NCBI GenBank assembly: GCA_019745415.1
Contig: JAIETF010000035.1
Span: forward strand, 47,395-111,394
DNA length: 64,000 nt
DNA from: Candidatus Obscuribacterales bacterium
Lineage (GTDB): Bacteria; Cyanobacteriota; Vampirovibrionia; Obscuribacterales; Obscuribacteraceae
Direction: 5' to 3'
Made by a program: the position numbers and the translations under genes. This document shows positions 8,383-17,926 of this stretch, one piece after another. How positions within the stretch are numbered: the stretch's first letter is position 1; the number at the start of each line of letters is the position of its first letter. The notes under the pieces were generated by a model. That model was not told where the DNA came from. It saw only the letters and a program-made list of their open reading frames with translations, and did no database searches.

Positions 8383-9870
8383 ATGAGCGATCCAGAGAAC
8401 TCTGAAAATTTGATTGAGCACCAAGATGGTCGAGTGGAACTGTCTGAGGCCAGTCAGGAAGCCCTCAAGGAAAGCCCGCTTTATAATCACGATCTTGCCC
8501 CGGTCAGGGTTTCCGAGCGCAACTGGACTACTTATAACTATGTCGCTCTCTGGTTTTCCATGTCGGCCTGTATTCCCACCTATATGATGTCTTCCGGTTT
8601 GATTGCCTCCGGTATGAATGCCTGGCAGGCCATTTTTACCATTTTGCTCGGTAATGTCATTGTGCTCTTGCCCATTTTGCTCAATTCGCATCCAGGCACC
8701 AAATATGGTATCCCTTTCCCGGTCTTTGCCAGAGCCGCTTATGGCACCTATGGTTCTAACGTACCGGCTTTAATGCGGGCTGTGGTGGCTTGCGGTTGGT
8801 TTGGAATTCAAGCCTGGATCGGCGGTCAAGCATTGTGCACCATGTTTGGTGCTTTTATTCCTGGTTTCTCAGCTCTCGGTGGTAATTTGGCTGGTCATGG
8901 CGGCGGCGAATGGCTTTCTTTCGCTGTCTTCTGGCTGATCAATATAGCCATTGTTTATAAGGGTATGGACCTGCTCAAGAAAGTCGAGAGTTTTGCCGCT
9001 CCCTTCGTATTGCTCATGACTTTCGCCTTGCTGATTTGGGCGGTAAATCACGCTCATGGCTTAGGTGATCTGCTGCAGCAGAAAAGTAAATTCAATAACC
9101 CAAGCGAATTCTTCAAGGTCTTCATTCCGTCGCTTACGGCCATGATTGGTTTCTGGGCTACTTTGTCGCTCAATATGCCCGACTTTACTCGCTTTGGGCA
9201 TTCACAAAAGGAGCAGACTATTGGTCAGGTATTGGCGCTGCCCACAGCTATGGCATTGTTTTCAGCCATGGGGGTGATGATCACCTCGGCGGCTATAGTA
9301 ATTTATCCAGATGCCCAGCTAACCGAATTATGGGACCCGGTCAAACTGATCGGGCGCTTCAAAGAGCCTTTTGTTGTGGTCGTTTCGATGTTTACCGTGG
9401 CTCTTGCTACGCTTTCGGTCAATGTGGCGGCTAATGTGGTTTCACCGGCAAATGATTTTGCCAATGCCTTTCCTCGCTATATCTCTTTCAAAACAGGCGG
9501 CTTGATCACCGGTCTGGTGGGCATTCTCATGCAACCCTGGCGGCTTATTGCCGATCCTTCCGGTTATATCTTCCTTTGGCTGCAGGGCTATTCCGGTGGT
9601 TTGGGGGCGATTGCCGGCGTATTAATTGCCGATTACTGGTTGGTGCGCAAGACCAAGCTCGATCTGTCCTCTCTTTATAGCGTCGGTAAAGCTACTTGGA
9701 ACTGGCAGAGTTTGCTGGCCACAGCTTTAGGCTGTTTGCTTGCCTGGATAGGCGCTTTTCTTCCCGCACTTAAGGGTTTGTACGACTATGGCTGGTTTGT
9801 CGGCTTCGGTGTTGCCGCCTTGGTTTATGTATTGCTTGTGCCGAAGCAGCCCCTCGAAGCAGCCAATTAA
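8383..9870 (+). CDS. NCS1-family nucleobase:cation symporter
   Basis: A 12-helix transporter of the nucleobase:cation symporter-1 family, which brings purines, pyrimidines, allantoin or hydantoins into the cell with sodium or protons. Family hallmarks near the N-terminus are RNWTTYNYVALWFSMS, the GNVIVLLPI segment, and the PFPVFARAAYG stretch of helix 3; mid-protein NMPDFTRF is also characteristic. Length (495) is normal. No purine or pyrimidine catabolic gene lies next to it, so the substrate is open. It is divergent from the small basic protein gene, with roughly 47 bases between their starts. Confidence 0.92.
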   Translation: MSDPENSENLIEHQDGRVELSEASQEALKESPLYNHDLAPVRVSERNWTTYNYVALWFSMSACIPTYMMSSGLIASGMNAWQAIFTILLGNVIVLLPILLNSHPGTKYGIPFPVFARAAYGTYGSNVPALMRAVVACGWFGIQAWIGGQALCTMFGAFIPGFSALGGNLAGHGGGEWLSFAVFWLINIAIVYKGMDLLKKVESFAAPFVLLMTFALLIWAVNHAHGLGDLLQQKSKFNNPSEFFKVFIPSLTAMIGFWATLSLNMPDFTRFGHSQKEQTIGQVLALPTAMALFSAMGVMITSAAIVIYPDAQLTELWDPVKLIGRFKEPFVVVVSMFTVALATLSVNVAANVVSPANDFANAFPRYISFKTGGLITGLVGILMQPWRLIADPSGYIFLWLQGYSGGLGAIAGVLIADYWLVRKTKLDLSSLYSVGKATWNWQSLLATALGCLLAWIGAFLPALKGLYDYGWFVGFGVAALVYVLLVPKQPLEAAN

Positions 9871-9972
9871 ATAATTGAAGTTTCAAAACAGTCTTTGAAG
9901 TGTGTTTAGCGACATCTTTACCTTCCTACCATCTACTAAATTGAGAGTGTTGGTTCAAACGAGGTTCAAAAA

Positions 9973-10680
9973 ATGTTGCGCCAGGTAGTCGATGGAAAAG
10001 ATCCCTTTAGTTTTGCCATATTGGCCGGGCTGACCCGCATAGTGCTCGATAATTATCTGAATATACAGATTAAGGGTGTCGAGAATTTACCTAAGTCTGG
10101 TCCCTTTATATGCGTGGCTAATCATTCTTCGCGCTTCGATGGTCCGACCATCGGGCGACTAATCAATCGCCCCGCTTGCTTTATGGTGCATCCAAATGAA
10201 CTTAAGGGCTTTCAAGGCTTTTTACTTACTAAAGTAGGGGCGTTTCCTTCTTCTCCTCGTTATGACTTTGTCGCTCATGTACTCTCCCGCTTCGAAAAGG
10301 GCGAACCCTTTGTCATTTTTCCCGAGGGCACGGTTCACTATGACGGCATTACGCATCCTTTTAAAAAAGGTGTGACTAAGGTGGCATTTGCCGCCCTCGA
10401 GGCTGGTTTCGATGTGCCCATAATTCCTATTGCTGCCGGCTACGATTTTCAAGGCAAAAGAAAAGCTCTCTATAATATCGGCGAAGCAATTGCGGTAAGT
10501 TCATATAAAGAATCCTATGCTCGCGACGCCCAGGCTGCTTCTCAAGCTCTTCTTGATGATTTGCACAAGCAAGTGCTGGCTTTGCGTATGGAGCTTGGCT
10601 TCGAAATTGGCGAGAGATTAATAGAAGCCGGTGTCTTGGGTTCGATGCAGGCTCTATCTCTAACTAGGAAGGCATCTTGA
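9973..10680 (+). CDS. 1-acyl-sn-glycerol-3-phosphate acyltransferase (PlsC-like)
   Basis: A lysophospholipid acyltransferase of the PlsC/LPLAT family, acting at the cytoplasmic membrane in phosphatidic acid synthesis or lipid remodelling. The catalytic HX4D motif is seen as NHSSRFDGP (about residues 51-59) and the substrate-binding motif as FPEGT (about residues 116-120). At 235 residues it is a typical compact member. The 3' end overlaps a small convergent reading frame (10660-10821) by 21 bases. Which acyl acceptor it uses cannot be told from the sequence. Confidence 0.9.
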   Translation: MLRQVVDGKDPFSFAILAGLTRIVLDNYLNIQIKGVENLPKSGPFICVANHSSRFDGPTIGRLINRPACFMVHPNELKGFQGFLLTKVGAFPSSPRYDFVAHVLSRFEKGEPFVIFPEGTVHYDGITHPFKKGVTKVAFAALEAGFDVPIIPIAAGYDFQGKRKALYNIGEAIAVSSYKESYARDAQAASQALLDDLHKQVLALRMELGFEIGERLIEAGVLGSMQALSLTRKAS

Positions 10681-10821
10681 GAAGATTATGGTAATTGAGA
10701 CTGCCAGGATGATAATGGCAAAGAAGAGAACCATACTCATGGGCATCAAGCTTGATGACGCCGGCTTATTTGTGCTCTTAAATACTAAGTACTGTTTGAG
10801 GTTAGTAAAGCCAATTTTCAT
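10660..10821 (-). CDS. Small single-pass membrane protein
   Basis: A 53-codon frame with an ATG at 10821 and a TAG at 10660. The translation starts MKIGFTNLKQYLVFKS, continues with a short polar stretch, and contains one strongly hydrophobic segment MVLFFAIIILAVSITIIF followed by RCLPS. A GAAGGG just upstream of the ATG and its position 8 bases after the stop of the glycosyltransferase-like gene at 10829 support co-translation. It overlaps the end of plsC on the other strand by 21 bases. No family recognised; the evidence is frame, ribosome site and membrane helix. Confidence 0.5.
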   Translation of the reverse strand: MKIGFTNLKQYLVFKSTNKPASSSLMPMSMVLFFAIIILAVSITIIFSRCLPS

Positions 10822-10828
10822 GTGCCCT

Positions 10829-13015
10829 TCAGTCTTTAAAAACGATCACTGTATTACTAGCTAAACCGCAGGGTTTGCCGTCTTTTATAGGCAGCACACG
10901 CAATTGATACCAGCCGCTCTCAGGAAAATCGACTGCTTTGAGTATATAACGACCTTTCTTGGCTTTCAATCTTACTTTTAGATGTGCTTTCTTGAGCGGT
11001 TTATCGTCGCGTGACAGGCGGGTGTAATGATTGAAGGCAACATATTTTTCACCGCCTTCGAGCCAAAGCTCGTCGCAGTCTAAATTCATGGCCGTGGCAT
11101 CCCAGTTGAGCGCAATCTCTTGTCTAAGTTCAACCCGATTGAGATGGGCGTTATCTGCTTCCTCTGCCACTAGACGCGGTGACACTGCCGAGAGTGGTTG
11201 TAGTGCAATAGTCGGTTCCGCCCTGACCTCGTAGAGTTCTTTTGGCATGGTCATTCTCAGAAGACTGAGCTTTTCGGAAGCCAACCAGTTGCGATAATCA
11301 CTGATGGGCATATAAAGAAGATCTTTCTTCTCATTAGCCTTTATAGGCAGGAAAGGAGCGCTATAGTCGTGGTCAGGATCGTCCGGCCAGGCAAAATATA
11401 GCGAGGTTTTTTTCTTTAGCTTCAGATCCTTTACTCCGATTCCTAATAAGCTATTCAAGTCGCATGCCGCCTTAAGATCATAATAGAGCGAGATGAAGCT
11501 CGCTTCTTCAGCTTTGCTTGCTTTGAAAGAGGCTTCAATAGTGCTGTATTCTTTTTTTGAGATTGGCTTTTCGTAAGAAATAAATTTCTCCGACCGGCGG
11601 TCATAGCGATAGACTCGATATTTTTCTTTGTGCTGTAAGGCTTCTTGCAGGGTGTAGGCATCAATGAAGCCGTCGAAGAGAGGCTGAAAATCGAGGGCAA
11701 TTACCTGTCTTGATAGATCATTTGCAGTCACGGGCGGTTTGAGCATGCCCTGCAAAATGCCCTGATAAGCGAAGCAATGTGCCCCTTTGATATTTTGAGG
11801 CAAGTCGAAAACCACTACCTTAGTGTTTCTGTCTATTTCAACCAGGCTGACCAGATCTCGCTGTAATTTTTCAATTGTACGACCGGCTTCAAGCCAGGCT
11901 TGATTGTTCATTTTGGCAGCCCAAGTCATAGTGACAAAGAGGCTCAATAAGGCTGTCTTATAGAGAGCGGACGAAACCCGAAGCTGTTTTGTTTCCAGCA
12001 GCAGAGCAAGAAAAATCATAAAAGGCGCCGCGCTCAAATAAACTATGCGGCTGCCTGCCATATAGGCATTTACCCCCAGTATCTGCAGGCTGGGAAGCAA
12101 TGAGAACACAGTCCAGAAAAGGAGAAACAAGAAAGTGGCTTGTTTCTCCTCCAGTCGTCTGATATTGATTAGAACGCAAAGCCCAAGGGCAAACCAGGTG
12201 ATGCGACTGACCAATCTGATTAGATGAGATTTGTCGAAATAGGCTAGATTGAAAGGATGGAAGACCTGGAATAAGGCTTCGCTCTCGAACCAGCGTGTGC
12301 CAAGTGATGAACTCAAAAGTTCGCCAAGCGAGCCGCTGTAACCGCCATAGAGCGAGCCGATGGAAAAACTGCGCCAGGCAAGATAAAGCAGGGCAATGAA
12401 GAAGTTGCCTGAATGGAATCTGGCGTTTTTGCTGGCTGTGCCGCGGCTCAGTGATAAGGCGAGTAATACGAAAGGTAGGGAGATGGCCGCTTCTTTGCAA
12501 AGTAAGCTGAATACCAGCCCCAGACAAGAGAGAAGACTAAAGGCGGATGACAATCTGTCTTTAGTCTCTGACCGGGAATCGGCTATGAGAAAGGCTAATA
12601 TAGAGGCGAGATAGAAAAAGGTGACCAGCAGATCGCTGCGAGATAATATCCAAGCCACTGTTTCGCAATGATTTGGCGCTACGGCAAAGAGAGATGCAGC
12701 CGTCAAAGCTGTTAAGCTCTTTGTTTTTGTCAGGTGAGCGGCTATGAAGTAGACCAGAAGGCTATTGCTGAAATGCAAAAGTACGGCTGTAATGTGAAAA
12801 GTTATGGGGCTGCCCTTGCCGGTCAGATAGTCAAAGGCTAAGCTGACTTCGACTAGGGGGCGAAAGAAGTTGAAGAAAGAACGGTCGCCAAGCCAAGTGT
12901 TTTTGAAATTGTCTAGAAGCAGCCAGGGTTCGCCATGGCAGACTCGATCAAGATAGTTCAGGTGCAGAAAGTCATCGCTCAAAAAAATAAGGAGCGATAG
13001 TCGGCGCCCAAACAA
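10829..13015 (-). CDS. GT-C type glycosyltransferase-like membrane protein, apparent N-terminal frameshift
   Basis: The N-terminal half is a multi-pass membrane region resembling the TMTC/polyprenol-phosphate-sugar glycosyltransferases: SDDFLHLNYLDR near the start, FFRPLVEVSLAFDYLTG, ITFHITAVLLHFSNSLLVY, then ETVAWILSRSDLL and CKEAAISLPFVLLAL. The C-terminal 300 residues are non-membrane and end in an Ig-like beta domain. This frame begins at a TTG at 13015 with no first membrane helix. In another frame, an ATG at 13094 starts MVPKVSAPISKARIILS, continues through a good membrane helix, and joins the main frame exactly if one T is removed from the T7 tract at 12981-12987 (plus-strand A7). The intact gene is therefore probably 10829-13094, overlapping the FecR-like gene by 32 bases. 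Confidence 0.75.
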   Translation of the reverse strand: MFGRRLSLLIFLSDDFLHLNYLDRVCHGEPWLLLDNFKNTWLGDRSFFNFFRPLVEVSLAFDYLTGKGSPITFHITAVLLHFSNSLLVYFIAAHLTKTKSLTALTAASLFAVAPNHCETVAWILSRSDLLVTFFYLASILAFLIADSRSETKDRLSSAFSLLSCLGLVFSLLCKEAAISLPFVLLALSLSRGTASKNARFHSGNFFIALLYLAWRSFSIGSLYGGYSGSLGELLSSSLGTRWFESEALFQVFHPFNLAYFDKSHLIRLVSRITWFALGLCVLINIRRLEEKQATFLFLLFWTVFSLLPSLQILGVNAYMAGSRIVYLSAAPFMIFLALLLETKQLRVSSALYKTALLSLFVTMTWAAKMNNQAWLEAGRTIEKLQRDLVSLVEIDRNTKVVVFDLPQNIKGAHCFAYQGILQGMLKPPVTANDLSRQVIALDFQPLFDGFIDAYTLQEALQHKEKYRVYRYDRRSEKFISYEKPISKKEYSTIEASFKASKAEEASFISLYYDLKAACDLNSLLGIGVKDLKLKKKTSLYFAWPDDPDHDYSAPFLPIKANEKKDLLYMPISDYRNWLASEKLSLLRMTMPKELYEVRAEPTIALQPLSAVSPRLVAEEADNAHLNRVELRQEIALNWDATAMNLDCDELWLEGGEKYVAFNHYTRLSRDDKPLKKAHLKVRLKAKKGRYILKAVDFPESGWYQLRVLPIKDGKPCGLASNTVIVFKD

Positions 13016-13062
13016 AATAGCTCAATAGCGCCAGCCAAACTAGGCTTAGGATGATTCTTGCT

Positions 13063-14025
13063 TTACTTATCGGCGCTGAAACCTTGGGTACCATGTTTGT
13101 AGTTCAGTACCGCCGCCATTTTCGACATATCAGACAAGATGCGTCTTTCTTTCACGCCGCTTGTTTTTTGAGAAAGGTCTGCCACCATTGAGCAGTTTTT
13201 CATGGCACTTTCGACGCTGAATTCAGAAATTGCTAAATGACCGTCTTCTAAAACCTTAGAATAGCGCCTGGCAATGCCGTCTTTCGGTCTCAGTTCTTTA
13301 TTGCCTATTTTGTTTTCTGAGGCGATAAGCTCATAACCCGAGGCTATAGTTACGGTCGGATCGGCTGGACCGCCGAAGGGACCTTTATTGAGCTGTGCTT
13401 TAATAGCCATGCCGTCGCCGTCGAAATTCATTATGCGCAAGACACCGTCTTTGAAGCTAATCAGTGCATCTGAATTGGCACTGAATGCTAGGGTGCCGAA
13501 AGGAGTTACGACAAAGGCGATTTTGGAAGGACTCTTTACTGAAACCAGAATTTCTCCTGATTTGAGATCGACTGTATAGTTGTTGATCTTAGTGAACACC
13601 GAGCCTTCTGTAGAGAGAACGGTTATCCAGTCTTCGTTTTGTTGTACTTTGTCATTGGGCGGAAATTGGCTGTCGGGTATGAGTTGCACACCTAGTAGAG
13701 CCATGGTGTGAGGATCTACCGGGTTGATTGGTATATTGCCCAGACCGGTGGGGGCGACCAGTTGAGAGTTGGTAACATCGGTAGGCACGACTACCGGTGG
13801 TCTATCAACCGGAGGTTGGAAAATGACCGGAGGCAGGACCACCGGTGGTGTCACAGGTTGCGGGTCAGGCTGACCATAGGGACCGCCCAGAACAGTGAAG
13901 CGCGGATCTGCGAAAGCCAGAGCAATAAATGCCAGGCCAATACTGCCTAATAGGATGCCAGGAATCTGTTTCTTTCTCTTGATTGTCACAGAGCGGTCAA
14001 GATTGTTTTGGTTCTCTGGCTTCAT
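13063..14025 (-). CDS. Membrane-anchored FecR-like domain protein
   Basis: A 320-residue protein with one N-terminal membrane segment (about residues 22-42), a Pro/Val-rich linker (about residues 50-85) likely to span the periplasm or cell wall, and a domain from about 130 to 220 that reads like FecR: WITVLSTEGSVF, then a strand pair with VDLKSGEILVSV, KIAFVVTPFGTLAF and ALISFKDGVLRIM. FecR domains sense or bind in the periplasm, but no ECF sigma factor gene is adjacent. The likely start of the downstream glycosyltransferase gene overlaps its 3' end, so the two are probably one operon. Function is unknown. Confidence 0.65.
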   Translation of the reverse strand: MKPENQNNLDRSVTIKRKKQIPGILLGSIGLAFIALAFADPRFTVLGGPYGQPDPQPVTPPVVLPPVIFQPPVDRPPVVVPTDVTNSQLVAPTGLGNIPINPVDPHTMALLGVQLIPDSQFPPNDKVQQNEDWITVLSTEGSVFTKINNYTVDLKSGEILVSVKSPSKIAFVVTPFGTLAFSANSDALISFKDGVLRIMNFDGDGMAIKAQLNKGPFGGPADPTVTIASGYELIASENKIGNKELRPKDGIARRYSKVLEDGHLAISEFSVESAMKNCSMVADLSQKTSGVKERRILSDMSKMAAVLNYKHGTQGFSADK

Positions 14026-14190
14026 TTATGCAGCTTAATCCTGTATACGTCTTTATTTTATGCGGCTTTATTTTGCTGAATTATAGCCTATAAATTGTAT
14101 CGATTTTAAGGCAATGTCAAGCGAGCTTCTATCTGTGCTGACAGTTAAACTGAAGCAATTAGCGGGGACTAAGCAGGAATTTAGGCTTAA

Positions 14191-16581
14191 ATGCAAGATT
14201 TTGAAAAGTTGGGTGTGTTTTATCTAGGTCATAAAGTCGAAAGCGACGAATTGGTACTTCTTGATAGTGCCGATATGGTCACCCATTCGCTTGTCATCGG
14301 TATGACCGGGAGCGGCAAGACAGGGCTTTGCCTGAGTGTATTGGAAGAAGCCGCAATTGACGGTATACCGGTCATTGCCATTGATCCCAAAGGCGACATA
14401 GGCAATTTATTGCTTGCCTTCAAAGAATTGAATGGTGCTGCGTTTGAGCCTTGGGTCGATGCCGAAGAGGCGAGGCGACATGGGCTGAGTACTGGTCAGT
14501 TTGCTGAAGCGGAAGCCCAAAAGTGGAAAGCTGCTCTTTTGGAAAGCGGGCAGGATGAAAAGCGTATTGCCAGAATGCATGATAGTGCCAGCTTTGATAT
14601 CTATACTCCGGGCGGTAGTGCTGGTCGGTCAATATCGCTCTTGCATTTTCTCCAAGCCCCGAGCTTGGATGAAATCGACGATACCGAAGTATTTGTTGAA
14701 CGGCTTGCCGGTGCGGCTCAATCGGTTTTGAGCTTGGTCGGTCTAAAGGCTCTAGAGAACAGCCGAGAACATGTTCTACTCACCAACATATTCTCTTTTC
14801 TCTGGAAAAGCGGCAAAGAGATTGATTTGACCGCTTTGATTGGGCTGATTCAGAATCCACCCTTTGCTAGAGTCGGAGCCATTGATTTAGAATCTTTCTT
14901 TCCTGAGAAAGAGCGCTTTGAACTCTCATACAGGCTCAATAATCTCATTGCTTCACCTTCATTTGCCGCCTGGTTGGAGGGCGAGCCTCTAGATATCGAC
15001 AGTATGCTTTATACCGAACAGGGTAAGCCGCGAATCTCAATTTTTTCTATTGCACACTTAAGCGATGAAGAGCGAATGTTCTTTGTCACCCTGCTGACCA
15101 ACCAGATGGTGAGTTGGATGCGCAGACAATCTGGCACACGCAGCCTGCGGGCCATTTTCTATATGGACGAAATTTTCGGCTACTTCCCCCCGGTGGCTAA
15201 TCCTCCCTGTAAGAAGCCTCTTCTGACCATGTTAAAGCAGGGTCGAGCCTTTGGTCTTTCAGTCATGCTCGCTACTCAGAATCCTGTCGATTTAGACTAT
15301 AAAGGCCTAGCCAATGCTGGAATTTGGTTTATTGGGCGCTTACAAACCGAGCAAGATAAGGAACGCATCCTTGATGGCTTGGCTGCCCAGTGTGGTAGCG
15401 CCGGTAGTGCGCAAGGTTTTGATCGCATGGCGGTGAAGCAATTGCTCTCGCAGCTTGGCAAAAGAGTTTTCTTGATGAGCAACGTTCATGAAGATGGGGC
15501 GGTGCTTTTCCGTACTAGACCGACTCTTTCTTATTTGCGTGGACCTCTGTCGAGGCAAGATATTCGTAAGCTCTATCAAAATAGAGCTAAAGGGGCAAGT
15601 AAAAGTGAACCAGGGCAGACTGCTGCCATAGATGGCGAAAGCGGTCAAAAGCATCCTGTTAAAGCAGCAATTGGCAGCCCCGACAAGAGCATGCCTTTGC
15701 TGGCACCTGGGCTTGAGCAATACTTCATTCCGGCGCGGGTGGCCGAGTTCACGCCGGCACGCGGCGAGTGGTGCCCTTTTTTGCTTACTATTGCCGAGTT
15801 GCGCTTTACCGACAGTAAGCTCAATCTCGATGTCCTGCGCACTAAGGCATCTTTGACTCCGGTTTCGGACGGCGCACCATTGCCGGTCGATTTCAGTAAG
15901 TCTAGAGACATCAAAATTGTATATGATGAACTTTTGTCCTCGCCAGACCAAGATTCGCTGCGTTTTTTACCTGTGCCGAAGGCGCTCAATAGCGCCTCGG
16001 CAATGAAGGCATTCAGTCGCGACTGGGAAGAGCATATCTATGCAAATACCAGACTAAAGCTATTTAAAGAGCAAGTAAGCGGCATTGTCTCTGCTGTAAA
16101 CGAGAGTGAGCGCGACTTTAGAGTAAGGCTTTCCATGGTCTTAAATGAAAAACGAGACGAGAAGCTGGAGTCTATGCGTTTGAAGTATGCTCCCAAGATT
16201 GAGAGATTGGAAGAAAAACTGCGTCTTGCCAGGCAGAAAGCCGAGGCTCATCAGGCAGATGTTAAACGGCTCGAGATGGAGTCGGCCTTGTCGATAGGCG
16301 CCACTGTACTTGGTGCTTTTGTGGGGCGCAAGATGAATGCTCTTTCTAGGGCAAATAGCGCCGCTCGCGATCTCAATAAAGTAAGCCGCAAGCGTGATGC
16401 GGCTCAGCAAGCCGAAGAAAATCTTGACGAAATTTTGGAGAAACTTAGTCGCCTGAACGAAGAATTTGAAAAGGAAGCGCAAGCTGTCGATTTTAAACCA
16501 CAAATAGTTGAAATCGGCATCGTGCCCAAGAAAGCAACTATATCAGTGAAGTTGGCGGCGCTAGCCTGGGTGCGCGGCTAA
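14191..16581 (+). CDS. HerA/DUF87-type ATPase with C-terminal coiled coil
   Basis: A P-loop ATPase related to HerA (DUF87), a family of hexameric DNA-translocating motors. Walker A is GMTGSGKT at residues 37-44, followed by the family's VIAIDPKGDIGNLL segment; Walker B lies in AIFYMDEIFGYFPP; a sensor-like ATQNP follows in SVMLATQNPVDLDYK. The C-terminal 200 residues hold a long charged coiled coil (about residues 640-690 and 730-770) around a short Gly/Ala-rich segment SIGATVLGAFVGRK. No nuclease partner such as NurA is adjacent, so this may be one of the stand-alone HerA-like ATPases. It is divergent from the FecR-like gene over 165 bases. Confidence 0.82.
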   Translation: MQDFEKLGVFYLGHKVESDELVLLDSADMVTHSLVIGMTGSGKTGLCLSVLEEAAIDGIPVIAIDPKGDIGNLLLAFKELNGAAFEPWVDAEEARRHGLSTGQFAEAEAQKWKAALLESGQDEKRIARMHDSASFDIYTPGGSAGRSISLLHFLQAPSLDEIDDTEVFVERLAGAAQSVLSLVGLKALENSREHVLLTNIFSFLWKSGKEIDLTALIGLIQNPPFARVGAIDLESFFPEKERFELSYRLNNLIASPSFAAWLEGEPLDIDSMLYTEQGKPRISIFSIAHLSDEERMFFVTLLTNQMVSWMRRQSGTRSLRAIFYMDEIFGYFPPVANPPCKKPLLTMLKQGRAFGLSVMLATQNPVDLDYKGLANAGIWFIGRLQTEQDKERILDGLAAQCGSAGSAQGFDRMAVKQLLSQLGKRVFLMSNVHEDGAVLFRTRPTLSYLRGPLSRQDIRKLYQNRAKGASKSEPGQTAAIDGESGQKHPVKAAIGSPDKSMPLLAPGLEQYFIPARVAEFTPARGEWCPFLLTIAELRFTDSKLNLDVLRTKASLTPVSDGAPLPVDFSKSRDIKIVYDELLSSPDQDSLRFLPVPKALNSASAMKAFSRDWEEHIYANTRLKLFKEQVSGIVSAVNESERDFRVRLSMVLNEKRDEKLESMRLKYAPKIERLEEKLRLARQKAEAHQADVKRLEMESALSIGATVLGAFVGRKMNALSRANSAARDLNKVSRKRDAAQQAEENLDEILEKLSRLNEEFEKEAQAVDFKPQIVEIGIVPKKATISVKLAALAWVRG

Positions 16582-16598
16582 TAAATTAAAATGCTAGG

Positions 16599-17831
16599 CT
16601 AATTGCGAAAAGCTTGGGCGTGCAAGGTCGGCATATTGCCTGGTCCCCAGTGCAGTTTCTCTAGTACCCTGGTTAAACCTTCGCCGCTCCAAGACCAGTG
16701 TTGCAAAACAATTAGAGCCTGTTCTGCGGTGAGAAAGCCTTCTTTCATCATAAGGTGGCATCTTTTGGCTGCATCTAAAGACGCTTTATTCAAGATTCCG
16801 GTCTTGATCAATCTTTCTTCGATTGCTTCACTGGTGCTTTGAGCTGGTAAATGCCCTAGTCTTCTCAGGTCGAAGGCAGTCACTAGCCCCGATAGACGCA
16901 ATAAATGATAGAGACTAATCTCGCCATTATAGGGTGCCGGTTCTTTGCTTACTTCTTTCAGGCTATCGGTGAGACTCATTTCTTTTGTGGCGATAAGTCT
17001 TAGTGCCAATGCCGCAGAAAGAGGATTCAACTCGAAGCGGGCGATCATCGCCTGCAAGCGCACCGCGCCGGCTATGATTGGAGCATTGAAGAGACCCGGC
17101 AAATACTCTCCGAGTGTCTTGAATCCTTTAGTTTCGGCTTCTCTTTCCAGGCGAAATAGATCTTCTCTTGTGATTAATCGAGCCAATAGTAAAAGTTCTT
17201 CGAGCTTGATGAAGGGCTGCTTTGGTTCGACCACCTTTTCGCAAGCTTTTTCAAATTCAAGCATGCTAGCCACTGAGGCGAGAGCTTGAATGGCTTCTTC
17301 TTTTTTGACTCGGCCTGAGCGAATCACTTCTTGGGCCTTGAAGCTGGCGCTGAGGAGTTTATTTGAGACCATACCCTGCAAAACTAAGATTCGACAGAGG
17401 GGTAAGCCGATATGTTTACTGAGACCAAGAGCGTCATCGACTGTCTTTCTAGTAAGTATTTTGGCTTCTACCAAAATTTCGCCCAAGTTGCCTTCGTCTT
17501 TATGCGGGTTACCGCTCCAGCCAAGTTCAGAAAGTACTTCTTCTACTCTTATTCGCTCGGTACCGAGATAAGTCATACATTTAATTGCCAACTCTAGACT
17601 GAGCAGATTCTGTCTGACCAGATTCTGCAAGGTAAGAGCGCCTTCTAAAACCCTGGTCTTGGTTATGCCGAGCATGATCATCACCCGCCCGAGAGGCAGG
17701 CTGTTTTTATGCGCTACATACAGAGCATGGCAGAGTTGGTCGATACTAATCAGACCCGAGCGAAAGAAGAGTTCGCCCGTTAAAGCTTGCCCATCGTTCA
17801 GTTTGTATATTCCGCCTGATTCGGTCCCCAT
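16599..17831 (-). CDS. MshEN-like helical repeat protein
   Basis: A soluble 410-residue protein built from repeats of about 35-40 residues with the pattern L..L...G.I....L..AL..q..., for example LFFRSGLISIDQLCHALYVA, LGEILVEAKILTRKTVDDAL and LEKLHWGPGNMPTL near the end. The pattern resembles the N-terminal MshEN domains of GspE/PilB ATPases, which bind c-di-GMP, but no ATPase domain is present. The same repeats make up the C-terminal halves of the proteins at 25036 and 30366, so this is one of three paralogues in the window. The ATG has GGAG just upstream. Its stop lies 17 bases from the end of the convergent ATPase gene. Confidence 0.6.
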   Translation of the reverse strand: MGTESGGIYKLNDGQALTGELFFRSGLISIDQLCHALYVAHKNSLPLGRVMIMLGITKTRVLEGALTLQNLVRQNLLSLELAIKCMTYLGTERIRVEEVLSELGWSGNPHKDEGNLGEILVEAKILTRKTVDDALGLSKHIGLPLCRILVLQGMVSNKLLSASFKAQEVIRSGRVKKEEAIQALASVASMLEFEKACEKVVEPKQPFIKLEELLLLARLITREDLFRLEREAETKGFKTLGEYLPGLFNAPIIAGAVRLQAMIARFELNPLSAALALRLIATKEMSLTDSLKEVSKEPAPYNGEISLYHLLRLSGLVTAFDLRRLGHLPAQSTSEAIEERLIKTGILNKASLDAAKRCHLMMKEGFLTAEQALIVLQHWSWSGEGLTRVLEKLHWGPGNMPTLHAQAFRN

Positions 17832-17926
17832 TTCTCCACGTCACCCCACAGTACCTCATGATACATAGATACCTGACATCTGCATCGGGTAGGTCTGGGA
17901 AGGGCTATATTTTTATTAGGGTTTCC

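Noticed and set aside
11958..12527. Minus-strand 189-codon frame inside the glycosyltransferase-like gene
   Set aside because: It is an out-of-frame shadow of the membrane region: His/Gln/Arg-rich with no domain, and the real frame is clear.
15340..15951. Minus-strand 203-codon frame opposite the HerA-like ATPase
   Set aside because: It is an antisense shadow within a clear ATPase gene, with no sensible protein character.
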